Source: Bretschneidera sinensis | Lineage: Eukaryota > Streptophyta > Magnoliopsida > Brassicales > Akaniaceae | Direction of reading: 5' to 3' | DNA length: 64,000 bases | NCBI GenBank assembly: GCA_023935145.1 | Contig: CM043697.1 | Span: forward strand, 49,424,501 to 49,488,500 | In this document: positions 33,430-45,822 of the stretch, one piece after another | How the letters are laid out: every line of letters begins with the position of its first letter | Position numbering within the stretch: position 1 is the stretch's first letter | The notes under the pieces: model-generated | Databases searched by the model: none | Seen by the model: only the letters and a program-made list of their open reading frames with translations | What the model was told of the DNA's origin: nothing | Position numbers and translations under genes: made by a program

Positions 33430-34640
33430 AACCTTGTCCGCAAGATCTCTGAGTCTTGTCTTGAAATCTTGTAAAATTACCCACCTCGAGCTCTCTTGCC
33501 ACTGCACAAGTACTTCCATGATCGCCCTTTTTTAGCTCGTTTCAATCTGCAATCTAATATCTTTGTCTGTTCGGGATGAATGGAGCCATCAAGGTTAACT
33601 GGAGCGAGCTGGCTTTGTGAAATGACTGAAGATCCCAATCTCTTTTTCAAGTAAGAGACATGAAATACTAGGTTGATTTTGGACTCTGGTGGAAGAATCA
33701 ATCGGTAAACGACATTCCTAATTTTTTTTCTCGATCTGAAATGGGCCATAAAATTTCGGGGCGAGTTTCTGATGCAGAAAAGAGATGCTGAAAGTTGTCA
33801 GTAGGGCTTCAACCTGAGGTACACCTAGTCATGTTCCTCGAAGTTTCGTTATGTCGTCTTAAGATCAGAATATTTTTTCATTCGATCTTGTGATTCGCGC
33901 AAGTTATCCCTCAAAGTTTGTAGCACTGCATCTCGTTCCCTCAAGTTTTCATCGACGGCTTGTACCTTTGTTGTGCCGAGTATATACTAGAGGATTTTCG
34001 GTGAGGGGAATTCGTAGACTGCTTCAAAGGGACTGATTTTTGTAGAGGAGTGTGTATTGGTATTGTACCAATACTTAGTTAACGGTAGCCAAACACTCTA
34101 TGCGCGTCGTTTCTCCTTAGTAAACCTTCGCAGGTATCCCTCCAAGCATTGATTCACAATCTCTGTTTGTTCGTCGGATTGAGGGTGATATGTCGTGCTT
34201 AAATTGAGTTGTGTTTGTTGTAACCTGCAAAACTCAAACCAGAAATGTGAGATAAAAATGGGGTGTCGGTCGCTGACAATGGATTTTGGGGTTCAATGGA
34301 GTTTGAAGATGTGATCTATGAAGAGTTTGGCCATTGTTTGGGCTGTGTAGGGATGGCTTAGGGCAACGAAGTGTGCGTATTTGGTGAGGCGGTCCACAAT
34401 CACCATGATGACATCTTTAGTGTGAGACAGTGGAAGGCCTTAAATGAAATCCATACTAATGTCGAACCATGATTGAGTTGGGATTGGGAGTGACTGAAGG
34501 AAGCTTGCCAGATGGCAATGTTCCACTTTGTATCTTTAGCAAATGTAACAATCTCGGATATAGTGTCGCACCGCTGTTTTCATACCAGGTAGAAATTTCT
34601 CCTTACTCTTGCTAGGGTTTTGTGATAACCCGAATGCTTT
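33430..34640 (-). pseudogene. Gypsy D integrase with chromodomain-like C-terminus
   Basis: On the minus strand the integrase core shows PIPTQSWFDISMDFI, VDRLTKYAHFVALSHPY, SIVSDRHPIFISHFW and TTYHPQSDEQTEIVNQCLE, containing the catalytic Asp, Asp and Glu. The C-terminal part (33749-33477) has VYRLILPPESKINLVFHVSYLKKRLG, quoted here as two blocks VYRLILPPESKIN and FHVSYLKKRLG, followed by ILDCRLKRA and, in another frame, EVLVQWQ, the start of a chromodomain-like segment. Stops and one frameshift break it. Confidence 0.88.
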
Positions 34641-36208
34641 GCTAATGGTGTATCATACATCTAATGTAGGGCTTCCCGGTGAAGGTCTAGACAACCACCC
34701 AAATGAATCCTTCCTTTATATAGGACTAGGTCATGCTGTAGGGACAAATTCTTATGCTGTATTGTACCCTCTTATAACTGTTTGTGCAGTGATTGCAGCT
34801 GAAGATCCCTCGGGTAAGCTTCTTGAACTCGACGTATCCATGGTGTTTGTGCTTGAGTTAAAGTGATTGCCTGGACTGATGTCTCCGATTGGTGCATTCT
34901 AGACAGAGCATCTGCTACTTTATTCTCATGCCTTGCTTTGAATTCAACACTGAAATCATATCCTAAGAGTTTGGATATCCACTTTTGCTGAGTTGGCGTA
35001 CCAATCCGCTGCTCCACCAGATATTTTAATGCTTGTTGGTTTGTCCGAGTCTTGAATTTCTGTCCTAGCAGATATGAACGCCATTTTTTTTACTGCTAGC
35101 ACTAGGGCGAAAAGCTCTTTCTCATATGTAGAGAGGTGGAGGTTTTTGTCCTTTAGCCCTTGGCTGAGATAAGCCAACGGTCGACCTTCCTACATGAGTA
35201 CAGCACCAATCCCCTCTCCGGAGGCGTCACATTCAATGACAAAGGTTTTTTTAAAGTCGGGTAGGCCTAGGACAGGTAGGGTAGACAAGGTGTTTTTGAG
35301 TTGGTTAAAGGCTATGGTGGCTACTTCATTCCATTGAAAGGAGTATTTCTTGAGAAGTTAAGTTAAGGGATTGGCTATGGCGCTTTATCCTTTGATGAAC
35401 TTGCGGTAATATCCTGTGAGGCCTAAGAATCCTCTAAGGGCACGGATAGTTTTTGGTAGAGGCCACTGCATCATAGAGGCAATTTTAGAAGGATCGGATT
35501 TTACTCCATCAACTGAAATTAAATGACCAAGGTATTCAATTTATGAACACCCAAACCAACATTTTGATAATTTAGCATAAAGTTGATGGGACTGCAATAT
35601 ATCTAGGACAATACCGATGTGGTCTATATGGTCATTTAGAGTTTTACTGTAAATTAGAATGTAGTCGAAGAGCACCAACACAAATTTACGTAAATAGGGT
35701 ATAAAGATATCATTCATTAAGCATTGAAATGTGGAGGGAGCATTAGTGAGCCCAAAGGGCATCACTAAAAATTCGTAGTGTCCCTGGTGAGTTTATAAGG
35801 CTATTTTTGGGATATCTTCTAGTGCGACCGAAATTTGGTGGTACCTAGAGCAGAGATCAAGTTTGGAAAAAATCACAACCCCACATAGTTCATCAAGAAG
35901 TTCATCAAAAAGGGGAATATGATACTTATCTTTGACGGTGACCTGGTTGAGTGCCTGATAATCTACGCACATCTGCCAACTACCGTCGGCCTTTTGAACT
36001 AGGAGTACCAGAGAGGAATATGGACTTTGGTTGGGCTGGATAATGCCACTTTGAAGCATTTCAGTTATCAATTTCTCGATTTCTTCTTTTTGGTAGTAGG
36101 GGTACCGGTTTGGTCTAGTGTTGATTGGTCCTGCTCCTTCAAATAGCTAGATTCGGTGGTCTTAGCTGCAGTGTGGTGGAAGACCCTTGGGCTTTTTGAA
36201 AACCTCTG
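34641..36208 (-). pseudogene. Gypsy D reverse transcriptase and RNase H, downstream of the E insertion
   Basis: RT blocks on the minus strand: [68 protein letters not shown]. The active-site motif, normally FFDDILIYS, reads LFDYILIYS, so the second catalytic Asp is Tyr. RNase H keeps LSTYEKELFALVLAVKKM and the HENKVADALSR end motif. Several stops. The start is at the Athila E insertion (TGTAA, 36209-36213); the frame continues from 47140. Confidence 0.9.
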
Positions 36209-36213
36209 TGTAA

Positions 36214-37269
36214 TGTAGTGCAAATATCTACCTAAATTAATAAGCAAATAATTGAACATTTTACTTACAAGTGCATAAGGTCAAAATAGTAATATAGTGT
36301 TTAAGTGTACAAGGTCAAAATAGTAATATAGTATGCAAGTGCGAGATCATTCCCACAAGGATTGGTAAATTTTACTTTAAAATTAAATTTGCAATATAAA
36401 ACGAGAGAAAGAAAAAGTGAGTTTGATTCGATAATGATAAAAGTGTAGGGCTTTGATATCTACCACTAATCATGCTTTCACAATAAAACAACATGCCAAT
36501 ACTTTAATCACATTATGAATACCTAATGTTGCCAACCTAAGGGCATGGTATATACTGCTTAAGCTATTGATTTCCCTAAGCAATGAGTTAGGCATTGTGT
36601 ATACTCTAACTCTTTTTTCTTTCTTAAAGGATTTAGCATGGTGTATGCTCAATTGTTCTTTAAGAAAGCATAATATCTGTGGAAATCGACAAACACACGA
36701 GGCCTAATGCATGATATATAACCCCGCTTTCCCATGTTGATTAACCAAAGAACCCGGCGTGGATTTCTTTTGTTACTATTATTAAACTCAGGACTTTGCC
36801 ATCTAAATTGATTTAATTAACTAGTCCATACCATATGCATATGTTGATCAGACAAACACATATGAAGAATTCAAGAAAATAGGATTTAATCAAGTTAAGC
36901 ATCATAATATAACTATCACAAAGGCAACAATATTGAATTATTGAGTAACATAATCAGGGCTTCAATCAAGCATTGCGATCGATCATTCTTCTTATGCGCG
37001 CGAGCGCAGGTTCACTCAATCCTTAGCTTGGGCACTTGAGCGCTGTTGCGCTCGATCATAGGTCTTCTGTGCTCGATCGCTCTAACAGACTCCAGCTTTT
37101 CCCAGATTTGCTCTTTAAGCCTGAAAATTCCAAAATGCTTCATTTTCTCCAAAACCTAGAAAAGCACAAAAAACACAAAAAGAAAATAAAATAGAATGAA
37201 GTAACACAAACTAAGAGCTTGACAAATATAAATTAAGGGCCCTAAATATGAATATTTAAGTACTTATCA
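36214..37269 (-). repeat. 3' LTR of Athila E, internally deleted
   Basis: Plus-strand ends are TGTAGTGCAAAT and ACTTATCA. Compared with the right copy it lacks about 300 bp (equivalent to 46547-46848), joining TCAATCAAG to GATCGATCATTC at 36970. The lost part includes the TATA box and half of the CGATCG cluster. The polypurine tract GTAAGTTTGGGAGTA (minus strand) is at 37270-37284. Confidence 0.92.
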
Positions 37270-37284
37270 TACTCCCAAACTTAC

Positions 37285-38520
37285 ATATTGCTAGTCCCTT
37301 AGCAATACAAAACTAAAAACTAAATGAAAAACAAAGAACACAAAGATAAATCCATTCTTCTTGGTATCCAAAAATTTAAGTATCACACAGAACCATGATT
37401 TTCATTCATTAGCAAGCTTTAAAAAAATAAACCCATCTTCGCAATGAATAGGAATTTTAAAATCTAATTACTTACAAAAGGCCGGCTAAGGCATCACAAG
37501 TTCGAATCAGTGTAAAGTGAACTAGCATATAAATATGAAGCTTCCAAATAATTCTAATGTAAAATGTCTCCATATCTCAAAATTCATAGAATTTCCCATC
37601 AGAATGAATAACAATGGCATAATTTTATTTTCTTCTTTCTTTTATTATGAGGCACTGCCATGTTTAGTTCCCTTAAGCTTTCTAATTTACCATTGTAGCG
37701 AGTGTTGAGTCAATGACTCCCAAACCAGATGGTTTTAGGGCATTAGGTGTAAAGATACCCCTAAGGACTTACTAACTCGAGTAAAAAAGGCTACGAAACT
37801 AAACTGGCCATAATTTAACCAAATCAAAATTCTCACCTTTTGATGTGAACAGTCATTGCTTACTGAGGCAAGAGGTCTAGTTACTTAGTGGAAAGTTTAT
37901 CGATGATCATAATATATATATATTATGCCAAAGTGTCGATCCAACAAGTCATCCCGTTCACCCAAGCCATAGAAACATACACATTAAATTAACATGTCAT
38001 ACCTCACACAATTATGTGCTAATTTGCTTGTGTAAGATTAGATCAAACATATGAATTCTCAAACGTCTAAAGTAAGTAACTAATTTTTAAAACTCTATCA
38101 TCAGATCATGTGTTCAAAATTTTAAGCTCACCAATGATATCACATCACAATTTTTTAGATCAACCAAAATTTCAAGACGAACATGAACATGCATTTATTT
38201 TATTTTATAGCTTATTTTAAAACGAAAAGCATCAACAAAACTGGAACAAAGTGTGTGTAAATGTGTCTCTCATACCCCTAAACTTAAATTACACATTGTC
38301 CCAAATGTGTGAATAACATGGAACGAGCTGACCTGGGAAATGGAAAACTAGCTGGAATGGCATGGCTCATAGCACACCCCCAAACTTGAACTGAAGTACG
38401 CTTTATCCCTAAAAAACAAAAACTAAAGTAATACTAGAAAACAAAAAATAAACTAAAAATAAACAACAACAAGAAAACGAAAAACAATAAAAACATAAAG
38501 GATACACTGTGCGGTGCCTT
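37285..38520 (-). other. 3' untranslated region of Athila E
   Basis: This 1.2-kb stretch has no supported ORF on either strand. It lies between the third ORF and the polypurine tract. A few Lys/Asn-poor short frames are chance. Confidence 0.5.
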
Positions 38521-39640
38521 CCATGAGCTCTAAGTTTTACTTCTTCAGTCAGACGGTGCAACGGCTCACTGCTGTCCCCTATGTGGTGCGGAAGATGATG
38601 CCCTTGAAACTGGTGGCAATCGGTCTAAAATGGCCAGGAGCATTACTTCTTGCTTATCAAAGCGCGTTTCTAACTTGTCTATGCGCTGGTTAACTAGGCA
38701 TATATCCTCTTAATCCTCCCATATAACGTTAGCTAGCTCATACCAAAAAAAAAACATCTCATCATATAGGAACCGATACTTCGTACGTCCCATGTCAACA
38801 GGTTCTTCCTCCCAAGTCTGCCGAGCTGCAGGTTCTTCTGTTTCCCTAGGGTCTTCCTCTACCCTATTAGCAGCAGGTGTTGGCACTCAAAGTCCTCTTG
38901 GTATGTGTGACTGGCTTTGAGTCCACTGATTTCTGCGAAAATATGGGTGCTCCTTGACTGGTCCATCTACAGAGGTGCCATTGATTACCTTTTTCTTTAA
39001 GATATGAGTGAGTAGAAACGGGAACGGTAGCCCCCATGCATTGGCAGAGGTAACTTAGCGGGCGTGTACAGAGTCTCAAAACTTGTGAATTTGGCTCCAG
39101 ATATTTGAAGGGATAGAGTACCAACGACTTTTGTAAAAGGCATATAATGCCTGAAAGAACTGGTCACGCCATTGAGTCTTGTGTCCCAATGGGCACATAT
39201 TGCGTTGCATAATAGAGTCCACAAGCCAAAGTTATGGAGGCAACTTGGATTGACTGCTAGCATTATTGTGCCTATCTGCGTATTATCCCGCACATATATC
39301 TTTAATGATATCTAAAATGTAGAAAGACTCCGGCTGCTCTTCCATCTGTGCGCCTTCAGGGGGTGTTCGTCATTGCATTTGAGGGCAGTAGCTATATCGG
39401 ATGAAGTCACCTCAATTTGCTTGCCGTGAATGTACGAGGACAAGACACCTTGCCTATTGTAGTTAAAGGAGAAGTTCTCATAGAATTGCACAATCAACCG
39501 CGTATAGGCAGTGGACGTGACGAGCTTGAACAGCCTTTTCAACCCACGGCGTTTGAAGTCTTGAACGGCCCATTGAGTTGCTTCAAAATTTTTGAAGTCA
39601 CCATGGATGTTAAAATTGGTCTAAAAAAGGATCTCCCGCT
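38521..39640 (-). pseudogene. Third ORF of Athila E (env position) with the LxxFYxNL domain
   Basis: On the minus strand the best block (39542-39312) reads LVTSTAYTRLIVQFYENFSF, then SYIHGKQIEVTSSDIATALKC. A second block (39293-38997) has LNGVTSSFRHYMPFTKVVG. The LIVQFYENF motif and the following beta-rich part with a terminal IAxxLK match the LVHQFYANL...LLVSIL block of copia B1 ORF3. This domain is common in Athila ORFs after pol; function unknown. Stops separate the blocks. Confidence 0.65.
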
Positions 39641-40655
39641 ACTCAAAAGTGGGTCAGGAAGACTGGACTCGGCTTCCCGAAGCTTGAGCCGTGGAAGCAT
39701 TGGTCCTAGGCAGCCTGGAAGTCGGTTAGGACTTTTATCGAACAGGTGGTGTGCATGTGTTGATGCGCTTTGCAATCGATCACAGGTCTTTTGTGCTCGA
39801 TCGCACTATCAGAATGCACAGCACAATGGACACTTTGGCATCCTGGAAAGTCGGTCAGGACTTTTGTCGAACAGGTGGTGTGCGGCCCTCAAACCTAGTG
39901 TTAAACAACAACCTCTAAAAATTTTCCAACCCCCTGCAAAACAACAAAACTCAACCACAAAGGATGAAAACAAGTTGTATACACAAATATAATTATCAAA
40001 AATAGCAACAACGTGGGGAGATGATGGAAAAAAAATGGAAATAAGGGAGAATACCTTGTGGTGGTGAGTGGTGAAGGTGGGTGCGAACGGTGGTGTGCGG
40101 TGGCCGGTGATGGCCGTGTGTGGTGGTTGGCAGTGAGTGGGAAAGCTGTGAGTACAGGTGGTGTGTGTGAGCGAAGTGCAGAGGAGGTTAGAGTGCACGG
40201 CGCAGGGAAAAACTAATGGGGAAAAAAGGGAAAAATGACCTAAAATAGGTCACATGACCCTCTGTCCCAAGTGCACTAGATCGCATTGTGAAGTGGGATC
40301 GATCGTACTTATGCTTAAGTGTGTGGATACGCTCACGCGCCTAAGGGCGTACGATGATAGTGCGATCAATCAAAAGTCTCTTGCAATAGGTCGCTCTAAT
40401 AGAATGCTCAGCTCAATGAAAGAGGTTTTTACTCTCTATTGCACAGTAACAGAATGCCTATCCCTATGTACTGAACCACTAAATTAACTAAGGAAAAGTA
40501 AGAAAAAAATTTAAATATTGAAAAACAACAAAAATCAAAGAAGAAAAGTGTACCATACTCAGTAGCCTTAGTACCACTGGCCTTAACAGAGGCACTTGAG
40601 CTACACGTTTATCAAAGTCAGGACTACTCAAACACTCTCTATAGTAGCTTCAGTG
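39641..40655 (-). promoter_or_regulatory. Region between pol and third ORF of Athila E with CGATCG motifs
   Basis: Motifs of the LTR cluster type (CTCGATCGCAC and relatives) occur at 39770-39810 and 40265-40400. Between them the minus strand is C-rich and purine-poor (40010-40200), as in leaders, and reaches CCACAAG|GTATTC, a possible splice donor. A 44-bp segment at 39710-39754 is repeated at 39838-39883 (CCTGGAAGTCGG...GGTGGTGTGC). Open frames on both strands here look incidental. A promoter or leader role for the third ORF is inferred from position and the parallel with B1 and B3. Confidence 0.45.
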
Positions 40656-41990
40656 CTACTCTTTTGAAAAAGTGCACTTGAAGTCCACCAAATATGGCTC
40701 AAGTGCTCTTGGTGCTGCTGCATATTGGACAGATTGGAGTGCTAAATTTTCATCTCTTGGTAGCAATTTAATTTCAAAGTATGGCTTTACTCTGTGTGCA
40801 TTCACTATGAATGTCCGATTGCTTTCTAAACCATGAACCTCCAATGCATCATGAGAGAATACCTTGGTGACAATGTAAGGACCAGACCATCAGGACTTGA
40901 GCTTACCTAGGAACAGTCTTAATCGTGAATTGTAGATTAAAACCTTCTATCTCACATGAAAGTCCTTCCGAACCAACTTTTTATCATGATATGCTTTGGT
41001 TCTTTCCTTGTAGAGCTTGGCGTTCTCATATGCATCATGCCTCAATTCTTCTAGCTCATTCAAATGTAGCTTTCTCTTATCACCCGCTTGTTTCATGTTA
41101 AAGTTGAACTTCTTGATGGCCCAATACACTCGATGCTCTAACTCCACTGGTAGATGACATGCTTTCCCAAAGACTAATCGATATAGAGACATACTAATTG
41201 GAGTCTTGTATACAGTCCTATATGCCCATAGTGCATCATTCAGGCGCATAGATCAATCCTTCCTACTAGAATTCACGGTCCTCTCTAGGATGCCTTTGAT
41301 TTCTCGGTTGCTTATCTCCACTTGGCCACTGGTTTGAGGATGATATGGAGTGCCAACCTTATAGGTGATCCCATACTTCTTGATTAAGGAAGCAAAATAC
41401 CGGTTATGGAAGTGGCTTCCTCCATATTTGATTATTTCCTTTGGAGTCCCAAACCTAGTAAAGATGTTATCCTGCAAAAACTTCACAACCACTTTGTGAT
41501 CTCTTTGAAGGGACAACCTCGACCCATTTAGAAACATAATCCAAACCCACAAGAATATATAAATAGCCATATAAGTTAGGAAAATGACCCATAAAGTCAA
41601 TACCCCATACATCAAAGAGCTCTACCACATGAATATTTTGTAATGGCATCTGATCTCTAGATGAAATGTTACCTGTCCTCTGGCATCTATCACACGAGCT
41701 GCAAAACAAAAAGGCATCTTTAAACAAATTAGGCCAATAAAAACCTGATTGTAATACCTTAAGAACTGTTCTCTTGGCCCCAAAGTGTCCTCCACAAGCA
41801 AACTGATGGCAATGCTGCAATATGCTCAAATGCTCCTCCTCTGAGACACACCTTTTGATGATTTGATCAGGATAGAATTTGAATAGATAGGAGTCATCCT
41901 AATGGTAATGTCAAGATATAGACCTCAACCACTTCTTTTCTTAAGTAGACATACCTGGAGGAAAAACCTTGGCAGTTATATAATTAAAAA
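40656..41990 (-). pseudogene. Athila E integrase
   Basis: On the minus strand the zinc-binding HHCC region reads HCHQFACGGHFGAKRT and CSSCDRCQRTGNIS. The core begins [12 protein letters not shown] (first catalytic Asp) and, after a frameshift near 41480, continues [18 protein letters not shown], where the second catalytic Asp of the usual SDGG is Tyr. [19 protein letters not shown] holds the catalytic Glu. The tail (41249-40656) has [23 protein letters not shown] and no chromodomain, as in Athila. Stops at 41252 and 40940. Confidence 0.92.
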
Positions 41991-42000
41991 TATCTGCATA

Positions 42001-43600
42001 CTATGGAAGTTGAACCTCTACTGCAAACAATTGTTCATCAAGGAAAATTTCATTCAAAGGAAGCTCATCTTTGTATTCTTCATAAGGTAGCCTGGATAGG
42101 TGATCTGCAACTACATTCTCACTGCCCTTCTTGTCTCTAATCTCTAAGTCAAACTCTTGCAGTAAGAGTACCCATCTTATCAACATAGGCTTTGCATCTT
42201 TCTTAGCAAATAAATATCTTAAAGCAGCATGGTCAGTGAATACAATAACCTTAAAGCCAATTAGGTATGATATGAAATTCTCCAAAGCAAAAATGACAGC
42301 TAACAATTCTTTCTCAGTAGTAAAATAATTTAGTTGAGCATCATTTAAAGTTCTAGAAGCATAATAGATAGCATGAGGTACCTTATTGATTCTCTGGCCC
42401 AAGAGAGCTCCCAAGGCGAAGTCACTGGCATCACACATCAGCTTAAATGGAAGACTCCAATCAAGTACCATCATTTTTGGTGCAGAAGTGAACAATTTCT
42501 TCAATGTGTTGAAAGCTTCCATACATTCATCAGTCCATTCAAACTTGGTATCTTTGGCTAGCAGTGCACATAGGGGTCTAGAGGTCATGGAAAAATCCTT
42601 GATAAATCTTCTGTAAAATCCAGCATGTCCAAGAAAACTTCTGAAACCTTTGGCTGCTAGAGGAGGGGGCAGTTTTGAAATAATGTCGATCTTAGCCCTG
42701 TCCACCTCAATACCCTTGTTGGAAATGGAATGACCCAACACAATGCCTTGTTGAACCATAAAGTGATATTTTTCCCAGTTTAGCACTAAGTTGCATTCTT
42801 CACATCTCTTGAGGATACTCTTCAGATGATTGAAGAATTCATCAAAACTAGATCTGAAGACACTAAAATCATCCATAAATACCTCAATGAATTTTTCAAC
42901 CATGTCGAAAAAAATGATTATCATACATCTTTGAAAGGTGGCTGATGCATTGTATAATCCAAATGGCATCCTTCTATAAGCAAATGTACTGAAAGGATAT
43001 GTGAAGGTGGTCTTATCTTAGTCCTCTGGTGCTATTGAAATCTGGTTGTAACCACTGTACCCATCTAAGAAGCAATAGTAACTTTGGCCGGCTAATCTTT
43101 CTAGCATCTGATCAATGAATGGTAGGGGAAAATGATCTTTTTTGGTCACCTTGTTCAACCTTCTGTAGCCGATGCATACCTTCCAACCAATGGTTATTCT
43201 TGTAAGTATTAGCTCTTCATCTTAATTTTTCACCACTGTGATCCCACTCTTTTTTGGAACGACTTGAACTGGATTTACCCACTTACTGTCTGAGATGGGG
43301 TAGATAATACCAACATCCAGCAGTTTCAATACCTTTGCCTTGACTACCTCCTTCATGTGTGGGTTGAGTCTTCTTTGCGCATCCCTGGTGGGCTTTACTT
43401 CGTCTTCAAGGTAAATGTGATGCATGAACTTGGCTAGACTTATCCCCTTGATGTCAGCAATAGTTCATCTGACAACAGTTTTGTGCTCTCTAAAAACTCT
43501 CAACAGCTTATCTTCTTCTCCAAAACTTAGATTGGCAGCAACTATCACAGATGGTGTCTTATTCTCTCCCATATAAGCATAAGTCAGATGATCTGGCAAC
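42001..43600 (-). pseudogene. Athila E reverse transcriptase and RNase H
   Basis: The N-terminal RT part (43425-43222) encodes RRLNPHMKEVVKAKVLKLLD and SKWVNPVQVVPKKSG. After a stop at about 43220 the rest is open for 322 codons (42969-42001): [16 protein letters not shown], the active site FMDDFSVF with both Asp present, [28 protein letters not shown]. RNase H follows: [64 protein letters not shown]. The length and motif set are those of Athila pol. Confidence 0.95.
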
Positions 43601-44264
43601 TACTTCAATTCGAAATTTGGTGCCTGGACAATAGAAGGAAAAAGAGTAGTATTAGTAGGCACAAGAGTTTCAAATGGAAGGGTGTACCTACTTGGATGCT
43701 TTGGAGAGGCCTCAAAGAGGTGCACAGCTTCATTGATGTCATCAGTAACATCTTCAGATTCTGGCTCAATATCTGATCTTATGAAACTATGGGTGAGGGT
43801 GGTCTCCATTTGATCAATGTGATGGACCTGAAATACTTGCTCAACAACACTTTGCATCATACATACACTAAAACATTCCATATCATCCTGGGATAATTTT
43901 AATGCATCAAATATTTTGAATTCTATCTTTTCACAGTTTACCTTCATACTTAAAATTCTCTTTTTCATATAATTTTTGTATCAGCAGTTCTCATAAAGGG
44001 TCTTCCTAAGATGATGGGCAAAGGTAATGGCATTAGAGATTCTTCCATATCTAATACAATAAAATCAGTAGGTAAAATAAATTCACCTACCTTTACCAAG
44101 ACATCCTCAAGAATACCTCTTGGTCTTTTGATGCTTTTGTCTGCCAATTGCAAACTAAACCCAGTGTCTCAAATACAGTGTATGGTAGCAAATTGACACC
44201 CGCCTCTAAATCCAATAATGCACCCTAAAAAAGATGGTCACCTATCTTGCAAAGAATAGTAAAA
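43601..44264 (-). pseudogene. Athila E protease region
   Basis: On the minus strand the Athila-type protease C-terminal part is seen: KRPRGILEDVLVKVGEFILP, DFIVLDMEE and PIILGRPFMRTADT (44153-43965). The catalytic Asp region upstream near 44200 (LDLEAGVNLLP-like) is degraded. An acidic linker to RT follows (43968-43600). Confidence 0.8.
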
Positions 44265-45470
44265 CTACCTGAATCTTTTAGCTTTGGTGGTAGTTTCCCT
44301 TAACAATACCGCGCTTACCTCTTCAGTTAAAGCCACTGTTTCATGCTGCTGAACTAGTTGGGCTGTTTGTTGGGAGTTCCTTTGCTGCCCTTGAAGGTTC
44401 AGAGCATTGTGATTGTTATTCCATGAGAAATATAGGTGGTTTTGCCACCCTAGATTGTAGGTATTGGAGTATGGATTGTTCTTGGGAGGATAATTGTTTT
44501 GTCCCACATAGTTTGATTACTCTTGATCTGCAGATAAATACAAAGGACACGTCTTAGTAGTGTGATCAAAATGAGAACATATAGCACATACCTGGAGTTG
44601 TGTGACTTATGGACTAGGTGGGATGTTCTGAGCAGTCATGGCTTTTACGATCATATCTAGCTTTCCTTCCATAGCAGCCATCTGATTTGGAGATCCACCA
44701 TTTAACTTCACTTCATACATGCTCTTGCTCTTTACTCCTTGTCTCCCTCTAGATGAGAATTTTTGGGTGTGCTCACTTAATGTCTCAAAAAGCTCCATGG
44801 CTTCTTCACTGCTCTTTTCCATCAGCACACCTCTACAACCTAAATCAATAATACCTTTATTTATGTCATTTAGACCTTCATAAAAAGCTTGTACCAGCTC
44901 ATCTTAAGGTAGGTTATGATGTGGACACTTGAGAAGCAGCTCATTGAAGTGTCCCTATGCTTAAAAAAATGTCTTCATCTCTCTGTTGAAAAGATTGAAT
45001 CTCCTTCCTCATCTGTCTTGTCTTTTGTGCTGGGAAAAACTTCTTTAGGAACCTACTGGATAACTCTTCCTAAGTATAGATAGAAACTATAGGCAATGAA
45101 TTGTACCACAACTTAGCATTATCTTTCAATGAAAAATGAAAAAGAAAACCTGATTCCTTTTTTATCTAGGCCCCGGATGTGCTGGAACTTGCAGAGATCA
45201 AAGAATTTCTGAAGATGCAAGTGTGGATCCTCAGTACTGAAGTGAGTCAAAGCATTGAGTATTTGTGGGGATATGTAGTAATTGCCTTCTGCCTCCGGTT
45301 GATAGGTAATACATGAGAGCTGGTTGAGGTTCTGTGGGATAAAGGATTGTTTCATGGGTCTTCGCTCTTGTGGCAGTTGGTTGACAAGTTGTTCCGTCAT
45401 CGGTGCCTCTCCCTTGAATTCGTCTTCTTTCTCCTCAACATTGTCTCTAGTCTTCTGTCAAATGGTCCAC
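44265..45470 (-). pseudogene. gag: Athila E gag
   Basis: Blocks on the minus strand include YQPEAEGNYYISPQILNALT and FSTEDPHLHLQKFFDLCKFQ (45400-45119), a conserved Athila Gag region, then KSSEEAMELFETLSEHTQ (44828 on) and a Gln/Asn-rich C-terminus (44507-44265). Stops lie between blocks. Homology to the copia Gags is absent. Confidence 0.8.
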
Positions 45471-45822
45471 TAAATCTCTGTATCAAGTAGAAAGATGGTT
45501 GGATTCTTGGATCGAAGCCCTTGCATGAATAAGCTGAAGCTCCTCAGTGCAGCAGTTTCAGTACTACTGTTCGGGTAGTTTTTGGAACTGCACTGGATCG
45601 CTCCAAGTTGGGCGCTCGATTGCACTGCGCTCGAATGCTATAAGCCAGTGCTGGATCGCAATGCCAGGAACTACTCTGCCATAGACCTGAAGCTAAAACA
45701 GAAAAACATAAATAAGAAAAAATTAGATTTTTTATAAAAATAAAACAGAACAGAATAATAAAACTAACGACAATAATTCTAAGCAGAATTTAACACAATA
45801 CCCGGCAACAGCACCAAAAACT
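45471..45822 (-). other. Leader and tRNA-Asp primer-binding site of Athila E
   Basis: The primer site on the minus strand is TGGTGCTGTTGCCGGG (45801-45816), close to the TGGCGCCGTTGCCGGGG of Athila elements. It begins after the short AACAAGTTTT linker next to the LTR. CGATCG-type motifs lie in the leader at 45590-45660. Confidence 0.85.

Noticed and set aside
39417..39992. 191-codon plus-strand open frame
   Set aside because: It is antisense to the Athila ORF3 and its upstream region; the minus strand carries the recognisable LxxFYxNL block, so this is a by-product.
39809..40198. 129-codon minus-strand frame upstream of Athila ORF3
   Set aside because: Its Thr/His/Pro-rich start comes from a C-rich leader-like tract and it overlaps the duplicated 44-bp block; no homology recognised.
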